64,000 bases of DNA from Cryptomeria japonica (taxonomy: Eukaryota > Streptophyta > Pinopsida > Cupressales > Cupressaceae). The notes under the pieces were generated by a model. That model worked only from the letters and a program-made list of their open reading frames with translations. It was not told the origin of the DNA and did no database searches. A program made the translations under genes and the position numbers. The stretch covers positions 473,056,573 to 473,120,572 of the forward strand of contig NC_081409.1 in the NCBI RefSeq assembly GCF_030272615.1. The letters run 5' to 3'. This document shows positions 47,380 to 59,404 of this stretch, piece by piece. How positions within the stretch are numbered: the stretch's first letter is position 1; every line of letters starts with the position of its first letter.

Positions 47380-47966
47380 AAAACTATCTGGGACTCAGGA
47401 GAATCATAGGCAGGGTAACGTAACTCTTCCACCAGGAATTCAAAGAAAAAATTAGATTCCTATAACTCAGGTATAGACACCAAGGTGGCCATAGCATCTG
47501 CTGCTCTGTTTGCTGATCTGGGAATCTACTGGAATGATACAAAAGTAAAATACTTCTTGAGATCATCAACCATTCTCCTATAAGGCATTGTTTTCTCATC
47601 TTGAGTCTGATATGTATCATTGATTTGATTGATAATCAGCCAAGAATCTCCATAGATATGTAGCTCTAGAACCTTCCATTCAATAGCTAGCTTTATCCCA
47701 TTGACCAAAGCTTCATATTCTGCAATGTTGTTTATGCAAGGGAACATAATCTTATAAGACTTTGGGATTGAATACTTCTGAGGAGTAATAAATAGTATTC
47801 TAGCACCAGAACCATTTTGAGTGAAAGATCCATCAAAGAACATCTTCCAAGATTGTTGAGTAAGGTGCATTATTGATTCATTTGGAAACTCTATATGCAG
47901 CGATTGAGTGTCTTCAAGTGGAGCTTCAGCGAGTTGATCTGCAATTACCTATCCTTTGATGGCTTT
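47380..47966 (-). pseudogene. Element D second (archaeal-type) RNase H
   Basis: Visible: MFFDGSFTQNGSGA, NNIAEYEALVNGIKLA and LHIYGDSWLIINQIN (47526-47870), then ANRAADAMATL (around 47490-47520). The catalytic D, E, D, D pattern is present. This extra domain between the RT-linked RNase H and integrase is typical of the Tat/Athila gypsy group. A stop separates it from RT at about 47966, with further stops at 47526 and beyond. Confidence 0.86.
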
Positions 47967-49367
47967 TCATTCCACATATTCAATATCAAACTCTGTAAGA
48001 ACCATGACCCATTTTGCCAATCTTCCAGTGAGTGTTACTTTGTTGAGAAGATACTTGAGCAGATCAATCTTAGCTACTAGCTTGATGGAATGTGCCAACA
48101 TATAATGTCTCAATTTTTTTGATGCAAAGACTAATGCCAAGCACACTTTTTCTATTATAGTGTAGTTCATTTCATAAGACACCAATATTCTACTGATGTA
48201 ATATATAGCTCTCTCTTTTTTATTTTCATCTTGTTGTGCCAGAAGTGCCCCCAATGATGAATCAGTGGCTGATATGTATAAGATCAATGGTTTTCCTTGA
48301 ATTGGTGGCATCAGTATTGGTGGATTAGATAGGTACTCTTTGATCTGCTGAAGACATTGTTCACATTCTTGATCCCAGTTGTATATTACTCCTTTCCTTA
48401 AAACTTTTCTGAAAGGTTGAGCTTTGTTTGCCAGCTGAGAAATGAAGCATCTAATTGATTGGAGACATCCTTTTAAACTTCTCATTTGACTAATGTTCTT
48501 CGGAGGTGGCATTTCCATTATAGCTTGGACGTTCTCAGGATCAACCTCGATTCCCTTCTTTGAAATAATGTAGCCAAATAGTTTACTAGATGTCACTCCG
48601 AATGCATGCTTTTTTGGATTTAGCCAGAGTTTGAATTTTTCCATTCTATATAGTATAGGGCCTAGCTCTTGAATATGCGTGGATCTCTTCATAGTCTTTA
48701 CTAAAGTGTCATCAACATAATCTTCCATATTCTTATGCATCATGTCATGAAAGATAGTGGTTATTGCTCTTTGATATGTTGCTCCTACGTTCTTCAGCCC
48801 AAATGGCATGACATTGTAGCAAAAGGTTCCCCATGCACAGGTGTAAGTTGTCTTTTCTTGATCTCTAGGGGCTATTTTGATCTGATTATAACTGGAGAAT
48901 CCATCCATCAGTGAGTACATCTCATACCCAGAAGTCATATCAACTATTATATCAATGTTTGGCAATATAAATTCATCCTTCGGACAAGCTTTGTTGAGAT
49001 CTCTGAAGTCTGTGCAAACCCTAATAGATTTGTCTGCCTTTGACATAGGTACTATGTTTGAAATCCATTCCGCATAGTCTATAGCTCTGATAAATCTAGC
49101 TTTTAGCAGTTTTTCTAGCTCAGCATTGACTAGTAGTGCCACGTGAGGGTGCATCTTATGGAGTTTTTGTTTGACTGGTTTAACTCCTGGTATGATAGAA
49201 AGATGATGCATGATAAGATCAGGATCCAGGCCTGGCATATCAGAGTACGTCCATGCAAAATTGATCTTCTTTTCTGAAAAGAGATGAGTGAAATCTTTCA
49301 ATTCTTCTACTGATAGTGATTGAGCTACATGAATGATGTGTGGTGTCTCTTGACTCTGAATGTTCAC
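47967..49367 (-). pseudogene. Element D reverse transcriptase and first RNase H
   Basis: A 466-codon open frame, the best preserved part of D. RT motifs: WISNIVPMSKADKSIRVCTDFRDLNKACPKD region, SGYEMYSLMDGFSSYNQI, MPFGLKNVGATYQR and the catalytic YVDD (48708-48719). The linked RNase H begins around 48310 with LYISATDSSLGALL (its first Asp present) and runs through the ISRILVSYEMNYTIIEK and FASKKLRHYM segments. It copies element RNA into DNA. Stops bound the frame on both sides. Confidence 0.92.
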
Positions 49368-51839
49368 TAACTAAGTTGGCTCGATCAATATAGAAGACCT
49401 TTCCTGGAAGTGACTTGGCAGTATATCAAGTATATCATCTTCAAGTGCCTCAGAGAGGTTTTCACCTTTAGGTACGTCTTTTAGTTTCTCTTTTTTAGAT
49501 TATGATACCACCACAAAGTGGTTTTCGCCATCACATATTTTATTTTTATTTTTCTTATTTTTGTGACTAAGATACTTGATATTTGTTTCAGTCATGTTTT
49601 CACTTTGTTCGTTGGTAGAAGAGTACATGGGTTCAATTGCGTTTAGGTAATAGGCTAATGTGTAGTCATTGGCAAAAGTAGGTACATTCATGGGTTGGTC
49701 ATGTAGACTACAATCAATTAATTTAGGATGTACGAAGGATAGAGTGTGGATAGGTTCGAGGGAGTTCACAGTATTGTCATCACAACTGCGGATCAAAAAG
49801 TTGAGTTTCAGAAGGATACCTTGCATAAATGTCTCGAGACTAGGAAAAGTTAGAACATCATTTTTAAAGTGCACATTAATATTTAGTTGACCTATTCTAA
49901 TAGACCTACTTGTAGCATCATTCTCTATGCTAGGCTAAACTTCATATTGAGGTTCAATAGTAATAAGATCAGTAGACAGATTCTTGCCATTTATATCAGA
50001 GGATTCTGAGTTTGATGCTAAGTAGATATTGTCAAGAATAGGATTGTTGTTAGAGTCCTCAGAGTCGTTGGATGAAGTTTGCGAGTCTTCTTCAAGTGAT
50101 TGAGTGAATGTATGTATGGTATCAACACCAACATCTTTAATGATGCAAGTTCTTTCAAGATTTGTCTCATTTAGCATTTATATCTAACACACCTGTTGAC
50201 ATGATCTTGATGGTTCTATGACTTCTTGTCATCTACTCCATTCAGCTTCATCTGGACTGACAACCAGTTCCGCTTCTATAGATTCCAATTCTTCTTGTGT
50301 AAACCCATACCTAATTTGTTCTATTTTATTAGAGGGGTATATAATAGATGAAAAACTTTATGGTATTCTTCCTTCCTCCAGCCCTTGTCCATAGTCTGCT
50401 TGTCTTCTTAGTCTGATTTCCTGTATCTCTTTTTCTAGCTTTAAGTGCATCAGCTCTTGAGTATCATCTATGATACCGCTAGAATCTTCTAGAGTTTTTA
50501 TACTGGATGTATCTGAGAGGTGGTATGGACCCCATTCATACTCATTTGAGTCAGTCTCTGAATCATCTACCTATTGCCTACCAGTGTATGTGACTGGAAC
50601 TTTCAATGGTGCAAACAATTCTCTGATTCTTTCTACTTCATCTCTTATATCCTCTAGGACTTCAACTCCTTGTATTGTTGTAGCTGACACCATCGGAGCT
50701 TGAGTGCTGACTGTTACTTCTTTCTTGATTGTTGGTTCCTCTTTTTCTTTTACACACTCTGCTTGAGTTTGTTGAGTGTTTGTTTCCTGTAATGTTGAAG
50801 GCGATATCCTTTTCTGCCACTTAGACTTAGAAGCATGTTTTTGGTCTGATGTCTTTTTTGGATTGTACCCCAGTCCAGCCTTATCATTTGTTGATTTGGT
50901 TTGCAACTAAATTGGTTTAATAATACCCTCTTGATGTTTTCCCAGGGAACCCGTACCTAAATATTCCATGCATTGAATCATTTTGTAGCCTAAACCATTT
51001 GTGTTGAGGAAATCTCACAATGTCGTACTTCTTTGTTTTCACTATCTTCCTTAAAAAGCCATTTTAGAACAACATCCTCTTCTATTTCATCTGCCAGGGA
51101 AGTAGAAGATTGTACAAAAAGACCATCATATATGATATTCAGAGTTGAAGTCTATGCTTTCATAGCCTCTGATGGTTTTCCCAATTGTTTCAGCGATGGA
51201 GGAAGAGAGACTAATGAAAGTACTGGTTCTATTTTGTATCTATCCATGCTAGTATTGGTAATTTTCAATTTCTTTTCCAAGTCTTTCATTAGGGCTTCTG
51301 AACTTTCATTTGTAGAGGCTGCTCTATTATGAGGCACAAAGGTATCAACCCCTTTTGTCAATGCATTACAAGGGACATTTGTATCAGCAGGAATACTGAC
51401 CTCAACTCCATTATAAGGAAATTTTAAGCGTTGATGGTATGTTGATGGAACTGCCTTCATTTCATGAATCCATGGCCTGCCCAATAAGATATTGTATGAT
51501 AGAGGAAGATCAAGTACCTAGAAAAGGACATCTCTTTCTACAGGTCTGACCCTAATTGGTAATGATACCAGACCTTTAGAGGTCCTTTCTTCTTCATCAT
51601 AGGCTTTAATTGTTATTTTCTTGACCGGATAAATGACATTTTTTAGAAAATCCTAGTTGTGTAAGCAAATTGTAAGTACAAATATTCAACCCCATGCCTC
51701 CATCTATCAAAACACGTTTGACTTTGTGTTTATGGATCATTGCTTCAATGTGCAATGGTTGGTTATGTGGATGATTTAGCGAGTTGTCATCTTCTTCAGA
51801 GAAGGCTAGATAGTGAGGTGAAGTTAGATGACCCACCAT
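49368..51839 (-). pseudogene. Element D protease and linker
   Basis: An aspartic protease site VLIDGGMGLNICT (51690-51730) is present; relatives usually have Ser where Met stands. [18 protein letters not shown] (51430-51484) follows, as in Tat elements. The rest, to RT, is a long acidic Ser/Thr-rich linker in several frames (50571-50906, 49935-50177, 49500-49874), with stops between them. Confidence 0.78.
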
Positions 51840-52203
51840 GGATCAAAACTGATCAATGTCTAAATCTTCTGGAATATTAGTGGTGAGCAAGGCGTTGTCC
51901 AAGATCTCTTTGTGAGCAAAAGAGATTTTTAGTAATTCAAAGATGGAAATTTGAGCGTTTGTCTTTTTCAACTATTCAACAATGCTATATCCAGAGGATG
52001 ATGATGAAGTTAGCCTTTTAAATTTATCAAAATGTTGATTCTTTTTGTTTGTTTGATGAGGCTGGTAGGTTTGATGTTGCTTGAGCTAGAGTTGAAGAAC
52101 TAGCTCCTTGGAGAGTGAATTTCTTTTAATAACAAGTCATAGCTCTTGCATATCGTGATTCATTTTGTTTATCTTGGATTATAATCACATTGCAATATTC
52201 AGA

Positions 52204-54003
52204 CTAGGAAGATTCAATCATGTTGATGACATTATCATTTCTGGTATAAGTATAATTTACTTTGGTACCTCCTTTGGTCTTTGAGGATTCACCTTGTTCG
52301 TAAATAGGTAAAGGGTCCTTAAATTTTTTTTGATCAGCATTGGTCGAGTGATTCCTAACAACAATTTTACCAGTGTCTATGAGATCTTGAATCTCATGCT
52401 TGAGATTCATGTAGTTGTTTGTGTTATGACCTTTATTTCGATGGAAGTCACAGTACTCATTTTCTCTCCACCATTTCGGTTTGATTTTTGGATTATATGG
52501 CCTAGAATTATCTGGTAACATTATCAGGTTGTTTGCCAATAGAGTTTTGAAAGTGGATTCATATGATTCTTCAAGAGGAGTGAAATCATGCTTAGGTTTG
52601 GAAAGCCAAGGTTTCTCTTTGAACCACTCTTTTGCTTTCTTTGGAGGATTTTCTACTGCGGTTTCAGCTGCTTTGAGTATTTGTGTGCCACTAGCCAAGT
52701 TGAATATTGTGGGCTTTGAGTTGGTTTTAACAGTGTCTACTACTCCATCATTAACAATGTTCTTATTGTTGTCTTTACCATACTTCCAATATTTGTTCTT
52801 CTCTTTAGAGATAGATCCTGGTTGTGTTTCTTTCCAAGGTGAGATATCCCCCTTCTTTATAAGCACATCTCCCATTCGAATAGTATTATCTACCATTTTT
52901 TTAAATGATGGGTGTACTTGCATTTGGATACTATACTTCAATTATGGGACCAAGTTATTGACAAATATATCAATTTTCTCAGAATCTGGGATAGGTCATG
53001 AATACCTAGAGAACATCTTTCTCCAACATTGGAGGAAAGTAAGAGAAGTCTCCCCTATTTTCTATTTAGTATTGCAAAGCTCGATCATAGTCATAGGATG
53101 TCGAATTTTGTATGAGTATTGTTGTAAAAATAGTTGGATTAGTTCTTCAAACATTTTTATTCCTATAGGTAGACTTGAGAACTATTCCATAGCTTGTCCT
53201 CCCAAACTCCTTGGAAAAAGGTGCATGAGATACGTTTGATCATGCATGAACTCCATACAGGTAGCACAAAATTCCCTGACATGATCTTGAGGATCTAAGG
53301 TACCATCATATTTGTCAAATTTTGGGATCTCAACTCGTGAAGGGAATGGAGGCATGTATAGGTTTTTGTCAAATGGAAATGGGCATATTGTCTCCAGAGA
53401 ATATTGTTTTGGGGATTTATCCTTGTTTTTTAGTTCTGTGATCTTAGTCCGTAAGGCTAGTAATTGTCCGTGGACCATTATTATAGGTGATTCTTCCTTT
53501 TTAGTAACAAGTGTTTGAATGTCATATCCAGTAGGAAGTTTGGCACCTTGTTTTGCTAGCTCTAGAAAATAGTCTTCTTTTTCTCTAGCCATGATAGCCT
53601 TCATCATTTTTTGGAAATCCTTATCCTTTTGACATTTATGAATACCTTTTTTGGGAGGTTCAGAATATTTAGCTTTACTTGATGAGGAATCATTATTAGT
53701 TCCATGAATACTAAGGTTGTCTTTGTCATTGTGTTCTAACTCATGTATAGTGGGAGATAATGGTTGATCGTAAACTGGTCTCTCTGATGGTGAAGGTTTA
53801 TCATTTAGAGGATCCTCTTCGTAAAATGGATTATCTTTATAAGAAAAGGGTTTCCCTTTACCTCTAGCATCTTTCTTACAAGAACTCCTAGTTTGAGTAG
53901 GCATTTTTATGGATGAGTGTGACCTAAAGCTGTTTGTGATGTAGAGGTCAAGGTCAATTTTAGAGCTAGTTGTTCGGTTAACGTATTTGTTTGAGAGAAG
54001 CAA
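52204..54003 (-). pseudogene. Element D gag
   Basis: The N-terminal part (53182-54003) has basic and acidic low-complexity sequence, a KFDKYDGTLDPQDHVREF gag signature and a final GGQAME. A stop and degraded stretch (52945-53180) hold the rest of the capsid region (PIPDSEKIDIFVNNL). The C-terminal part (52204-52941) holds MQVHPSFKKMVDNTIRMG and a zinc-binding-like motif YCDFHRNKGHNTNNYMNLKHEI, in which one expected Cys is Tyr. The likely starts are ATG codons near 53900 (MPTQTRSS). Confidence 0.83.
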
Positions 54004-55980
54004 CTAAGATTTAGTCTGGTTTTAGGAAAGATCTATCCTGTATAATAAGTTTATCTAAGTTGATTCGATAATAGTGACTAAGATTTAGTCTGGTTTTAGG
54101 AATGATCTATCTTTTATAAGACATTATCTAACTGACTTAAGTTTGATAAGTAGTTGTTTGAACTAGCTGAAAGATGATCGACCAAATTGTGCAACACAAA
54201 TGGCAGAGGTACACTATCTTGATCTATTTATGCTTAGGATGATGAAAACCAGTATTATCCTCACTATAGATTTGTTTTAGGCAAGTTTGACTATTCTGTT
54301 CTGACAAAATCAGAGATTCGTACGATAGGTTTTAAGGAGTCGGATGACAATTCAATAGCTTTAGGACGACAACAACAGTGTTTTGTACGAGTTACTGCCT
54401 AGTATCATACGACAAATGGGTATGTCTAGGACGACAGACTATTTAGTGCAATTTTTTATCGTATGACATAGGATTTAGCATCAGACAATAGACTTTTAGG
54501 ATTTGTACGGCATAGTATTGAGGTTCAGACAATAAATAATCAGACTCATACGACACAGGATATGAAGCAGGATGATAAATGATCAGATTCATACGACTGT
54601 TCACAGGACAGAGACTAAAATCTGAGTTTTCAATAGCCAAGTATGACAACCAAGTATGACCAACTTTGAGATGGACTGATTTTTTACTAGGATAGACTAG
54701 TTTTGGACAGAATTTTGATTTAGGATAGACATAGTTCTGACATGGACAAAGTTTTTGATCACTAAGTTGTTTCTTGTTTTCTCCAATTTTTGGTATTTCA
54801 ATTTTAGTTTGAGGGATGAAAACACAGAAAAACGTAATATGAATAGTAACTCCAATCACAGCATGCAAACCCTATGGAATTTGGTGAGAGAAGAAAACCT
54901 TTTCTTGTAAACTCAGGTACACACCCAATAGCTAATCAGAATACGGCCACTGAGTCTCACACAATGGATTCTCAATGCTGTATTATCCGACTCCAAACAC
55001 TAATGGGGGCACGAAATGACAAGTATCTTGGGAGAGTTACTATCTCTCTTGCACAAAGATTATCCCCCTTTCGGAGGTGAATCAGGTAGCTTCTAATTTT
55101 AATTGGATCTAGTAAGGGGTCCGTTCAGCGCGTTGAGGTATAAAATCAATTAAGAGGTCTCCCAGCCTTGAAAACCAAGGTTCAATATACTCGAAGGTAC
55201 CGAGGAGAGCTATTCCCGAGCACTATCGTTGACTTGATTTTCATCAAATCGCACTTATTTTATAGTGGGTTGGAGTACTTGGCATTTAGCCCTTCCCACT
55301 TAGGTTGTTCCCCTCACACCGGTCATAATAGTTTTAAGAGTTTTTAAGCTCCTCGGGAGGGAAGGCCTGCTAAAGATGTACAAATATCAAACAAAAAAAA
55401 TGCCACAAGGGTCTGGATTTTTGATTGTCTAAAAAGACAAGAGCATACTCTCCTACCTCTCAGAATTTACTTAAAATGTGAAATACAAATTTATTCTTTA
55501 ACCAGATAGCAATTTAGGTGCCTAAAAATGAATTTAAAGAATACACGATGTTTGGTCGATTATTCTCAGGCAACCTGCAAAGACAACGAATCAGTAGTCA
55601 TATTGTCTTTGTGCAACAAGCATATTCTTCGACAAACGTTCTGCAAAAACTGATTAGGTTGTGAAAAATTCTAAGATAGACAGATAAACAACCAGGGTCA
55701 GTCGTCAATATAATCAATTTGAACAGAAAACCAGAGTCATAAAATTTTCTTTTTTTCTCTTTTTAACCAAGAAAAATACAGAATCGTACGACAATATTTA
55801 CCAAATTGTGTGATACAGGATTTCAGTTTGTACAACACCTACAATTTGTCATTTTGGCCTATGAGAAATGTCATACGATATTACACAGAGATTGTACGGA
55901 CGAAAATCCAAAATGTCAAAAATTTGAAAAATAACAAAAATAAAAAGTCAGTCTTGGAGGCCGAAAAAATGTAGTCTTCT
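54004..55980 (-). other. 5' leader of element D
   Basis: About 2 kb between PBS and gag, without a convincing gene. It contains two clusters of TCRTACGACA-like words (54316-54599 and 55782-55902). Some short frames (54443-54868 minus) overlap these clusters but show no protein features. A long leader is usual for Tat elements. Confidence 0.6.
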
Positions 55981-55998
55981 GCCCCATGGTGGGCACCA
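55981..55998 (-). other. Primer binding site of element D (Lys tRNA)
   Basis: TGGTGCCCACCATGGGGC on the minus strand, four bases from the 5' LTR. It differs from the complement of the plant tRNA-Lys 3' end (TGGCGCCCACCGTGGGGC) only at two CpG sites, as C-to-T and G-to-A. Confidence 0.8.
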
Positions 55999-56002
55999 GA
56001 AA

Positions 56003-57081
56003 TGTGTGTGTGAAAAAGTGAAAAGAGTCTGACAGCTACAAGCACAACACTTCAATTAAGTCATTACATGTATGGTTAGTAAATCAATAATCAATAAATA
56101 ATAAACCATAACAAAGCGACTAATTGCCTTCTAAAAGATGCGAGTATAAGATTGCTCTTTGATTTTTATAAGCAATACTAGTGACTAGACTACACCAAGA
56201 TGAAGGATTTAATCTATATGATATTAAACTATATGGATGCAAGATGGATGATTAATTAAAGAATAACGACTCAAGCAATATGGATTCAAGCAATAATGAA
56301 ATAAACTAAATATGGAAAAAAGCTAAACTAAGATGCAATAATCTCAAAAAAGCAAGCACAATATCTTCAATGACTCCAGAGCAAAATCAACATAATAATA
56401 ATCTCCAAGGTGTTTCTCAAATATCTCTGGGGTGATTTGAATGAGAGTTGAAGGCTGAATTTATAGAGAATTACAAGGGAGATAAAAAAAGCACAATTTT
56501 AGAATTAATTGAAAATAATTGAGAAATCAGGTTCAGTTAACCTTGAGATAGATTCCAATTATAGTTTAATTGAAATGCATTTAGATAGGAAGTTCAAGTT
56601 GTATTTAGAAATAAGATTTAATTATTTTCATGCACTTGTGATAAAAATAGGTAATTTCATGCAATCATTTGATTTATTCAAGAAAAGGGTCTTTTAATGC
56701 AACAAAACTTCTTTTTCTCAAAAGCTTTGAGTTCCAATTTTAGAGAATGATTAATAATTCAATTAATTGTTTTTTCTGATTTCAAGTTCTAAATTTAGAA
56801 AAAGAAATAATATCTCAAGTTTGATTTCTCTCTCAATTCAATTCTTTTATTTTCAATTCAACTCTTGCTTTGTAATTAATTCCTCTTTTGTAATAAATTA
56901 ATTCCTTTTTTGCATGATTAAATGGCAAATTTATTAATTAATTAAATATGCTAGGATATTTAATAAATTAAATAGGATAATTGATTAAAATAATATTCTT
57001 GGAATCTTTCAATTAATTAAATAGATATTTAATTAATATTGAGTAATTGATTTGCCATGTGACATTTGTTGATTAAAGAAT
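56003..57081 (-). repeat. 5' LTR of element D, interrupted by LINE E
   Basis: Begins TGTGTGTGTGAAAAAG and matches the 3' LTR up to 41004. It stops at AAAGAATT, where the A-rich tail of LINE E starts. The last 104 bp should follow beyond the right window edge. A small extra T-rich insertion occurs near 56840. Confidence 0.87.
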
Positions 57082-57334
57082 TTTTTATTTTATTTTTGAT
57101 AAAAGTGGACAAGCCACTAAACTTATATTTTATTAAATTTAAGAGTAGTGGGTTCAAAGGGAATACCGGAAGGAAAAAACCCACAAGAAAACCTCTAGTT
57201 ATGGCTCAAAAAAAGAGAAAAAACTATAATTAAGATCCCCATATACCCAATTACAAATCTGAGTTTGATCACCCTCCTGTTATAGAGCTTTATCAGAATA
57301 TACCTGACATCATCAAAAAAACCACATAGACCCA

Positions 57335-58885
57335 TTACATACTTGATATAAACACCCTCCCCTTACATGATTCTTCAAAGATGCTTATCATTCTCCACAG
57401 GACCCAAAAAGAATTTTGAAGAACAAAATTTGTAGAAAAGGGGAAGACAACATGCTTCCATGCTTGACAAGATTTTGTAGCACCCAGCCAACACCAATAT
57501 AACCAGCAAAAACCATCCCTTATGTTCCACAAACAACAATACTGCTTTCCAAAAAGATGAAAGAACCAGATGGAAGCATACCCCTGCTCAAAAAACCTGC
57601 GGGCAAAACCTGTTACACTAAAAAATAGAAACCCGTGATCATGCTGTCAAGTAAAAGAGAGCCATGAGCTAGGCCCTTCTAATGGCAGAGAGGAAGGAGG
57701 CACCATCTGTATGGGAGGAATCCAGACTGGCATGGCTTGAACATTAGACAATGCTTCTAAGAGGAAATGCAAGCCTGCAAAAATATTAACCACTGCAGCC
57801 AGACAATCTGGAGATATATGATCTAAAAGGGCTACCAATTCAAATAGTGTGTCATCATATATGTTAGATATTAGCCCATTCCTTAAAAGTGAAAGGAGTT
57901 TCCCGTACCACCCAGAGGATAATAACTGAGAATGAGTGATAAAACCAGCATATGCAAAATTACCAAGATCAAAGTGGTAATTAGAGTAAAAGTGTGGGTT
58001 GAAATATGTATCACAAATTGCCCTAACCATAGCAAAATCCAAAAGCACATCCATACATACAGTGAGAAACCGAGATGCAATATCAGCAAGGAAAAAACTT
58101 GGATTATCCACAAGCCATAGCTTTCCCAAAACTTTGCGAATAGCTAGAGAAAAATCCACTGAATGAATTTGAAACAAATGCCCAATCTTCTCATCATCCA
58201 AAACAAAAGAGTCTTGAAAATCATAGTGCTTGCGGGGCAATAGAATGCGATAACCCACTAATTCCATCAGAAAAACAAATGCAAAGCTAGGAGAGCCGAG
58301 GAGAATTAAAGAACCCAATGCCATCATAAGACAGTAATAAAAAACATGAGAGGATGACACACTAATAAAAAATGATGTCATTATCCAAGCTGCCACCCTA
58401 AACAAATAATGATGATATTTTCAAAACAGCTCAGCACCAAGAATGCAAGATAGAAACAAAACCACCATCTTACTAAACAATGATGGCAATGCCCATGCGA
58501 AGCATAAAACCAACCAAGCAAATTAATGACTCAAGATATCCACACGAACAAAATTACTCAGAGGATCACAAACTTTTGCCACATTATAAAAACATGGAGA
58601 AATCAAAATCGTGCAATCAACAAGGGCCGAAAACCAATTATAAAATTTATAAGGGAAGAATTAACCACGTACAAGAAATAACTCCCCCGTACCCCATAAA
58701 CATGCAAACATTACTCTCAATAATGTCACCCTGTGTGGTGAAAAAAATAGAAGTGCATTCCTATGATTTAACTTCCAACCACCGTATATAGACAAGCTTT
58801 TTGCCAATGAGTAAGAAACAAAAACTCTTGAAAGTGGTACTAAAGAGTAAAGCACGATAAAAAATAATTTCCAAACACCATAAGA
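57335..58885 (-). pseudogene. Long hydrophobic frame in the 3' part of LINE E
   Basis: I do not recognise it. One reading frame runs from about 58885 to 57335 (about 515 codons) with only four stops inside (two TAA, two TGA), and its longest uninterrupted piece is 57647-58405. The product would be rich in Phe, Leu, Val and Trp, with several possible membrane segments near its start. It lies downstream of the RNase H end (59405), on the element strand. Random AT-rich sequence should have far more stops, but the T-rich strand may bias this. It may be a decayed third ORF, not similar to that of LINE F. Confidence 0.45.
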
Positions 58886-59404
58886 TCAACCAGGTAGGGG
58901 AAGCAAAGGCCTCAAGCCCTGTTTGGGAATACACACAAACTATGTCAAAATAATGCATAAATGACCCAAAATAAGATACCAAAATTTTTTTCTTCCTGAA
59001 TGTGAATAATATAAGGGGCATGCTTAAAACAATATTTACAGATGATGGAACAAGCACCCATAGTTAAAAGCAAATAAGCAAAAAATGCCCCATCCTGCTG
59101 TTTGACCCAGATATATCTCCAAGACATATGTAACTCATGAATTAATAGAATTAACTGTAACAACCTTTCCAATCCTCAAGGAAATGCACACATTAACATC
59201 TACCCCAAGAACAGAGAAGTATAAGTACTTCAAATGTAGATAGAAATAAAAGACTCCTATTAGCACAAAAAGAATAGATACAGACTGTACTGGGGAGAGG
59301 ATAATATGTATACTTCAATGAGAAATGAAAACAAAGAGAAGGCACAAATTATAATGTATTGCCAGCTGCCTTACTGTCTCCCCAATCCTCAAGAAGTACA
59401 TATA

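Larger units (their letters stand above)
39945..57081 (-). mobile_element. Gypsy element D, Tat type, carrying an antisense PMD gene
   Basis: A minus-strand Ty3/gypsy element: 5' LTR at right (broken by LINE E), tRNA-Lys primer site, about 2-kb leader, gag, protease, RT, RNase H, a second archaeal-type RNase H, integrase, then a 5-kb 3' region with an antisense PMD gene, polypurine tract and 3' LTR. Two RNase H domains before integrase is the mark of the Tat/Athila group. The left flank TAGAA (39940-39944) is the expected target duplication; its partner is beyond the window. All domains carry stops, and integrase has a deletion. Confidence 0.88.

Noticed and set aside
52481-53239. 252-codon plus-strand frame
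   Set aside because: Antisense shadow of D gag; no domain, and the minus-strand reading has clear gag motifs.
57335-58885. Host membrane protein gene
   Set aside because: Lies between ORF2 and the tail of LINE E on the same strand and has stops; better read as part of the LINE.
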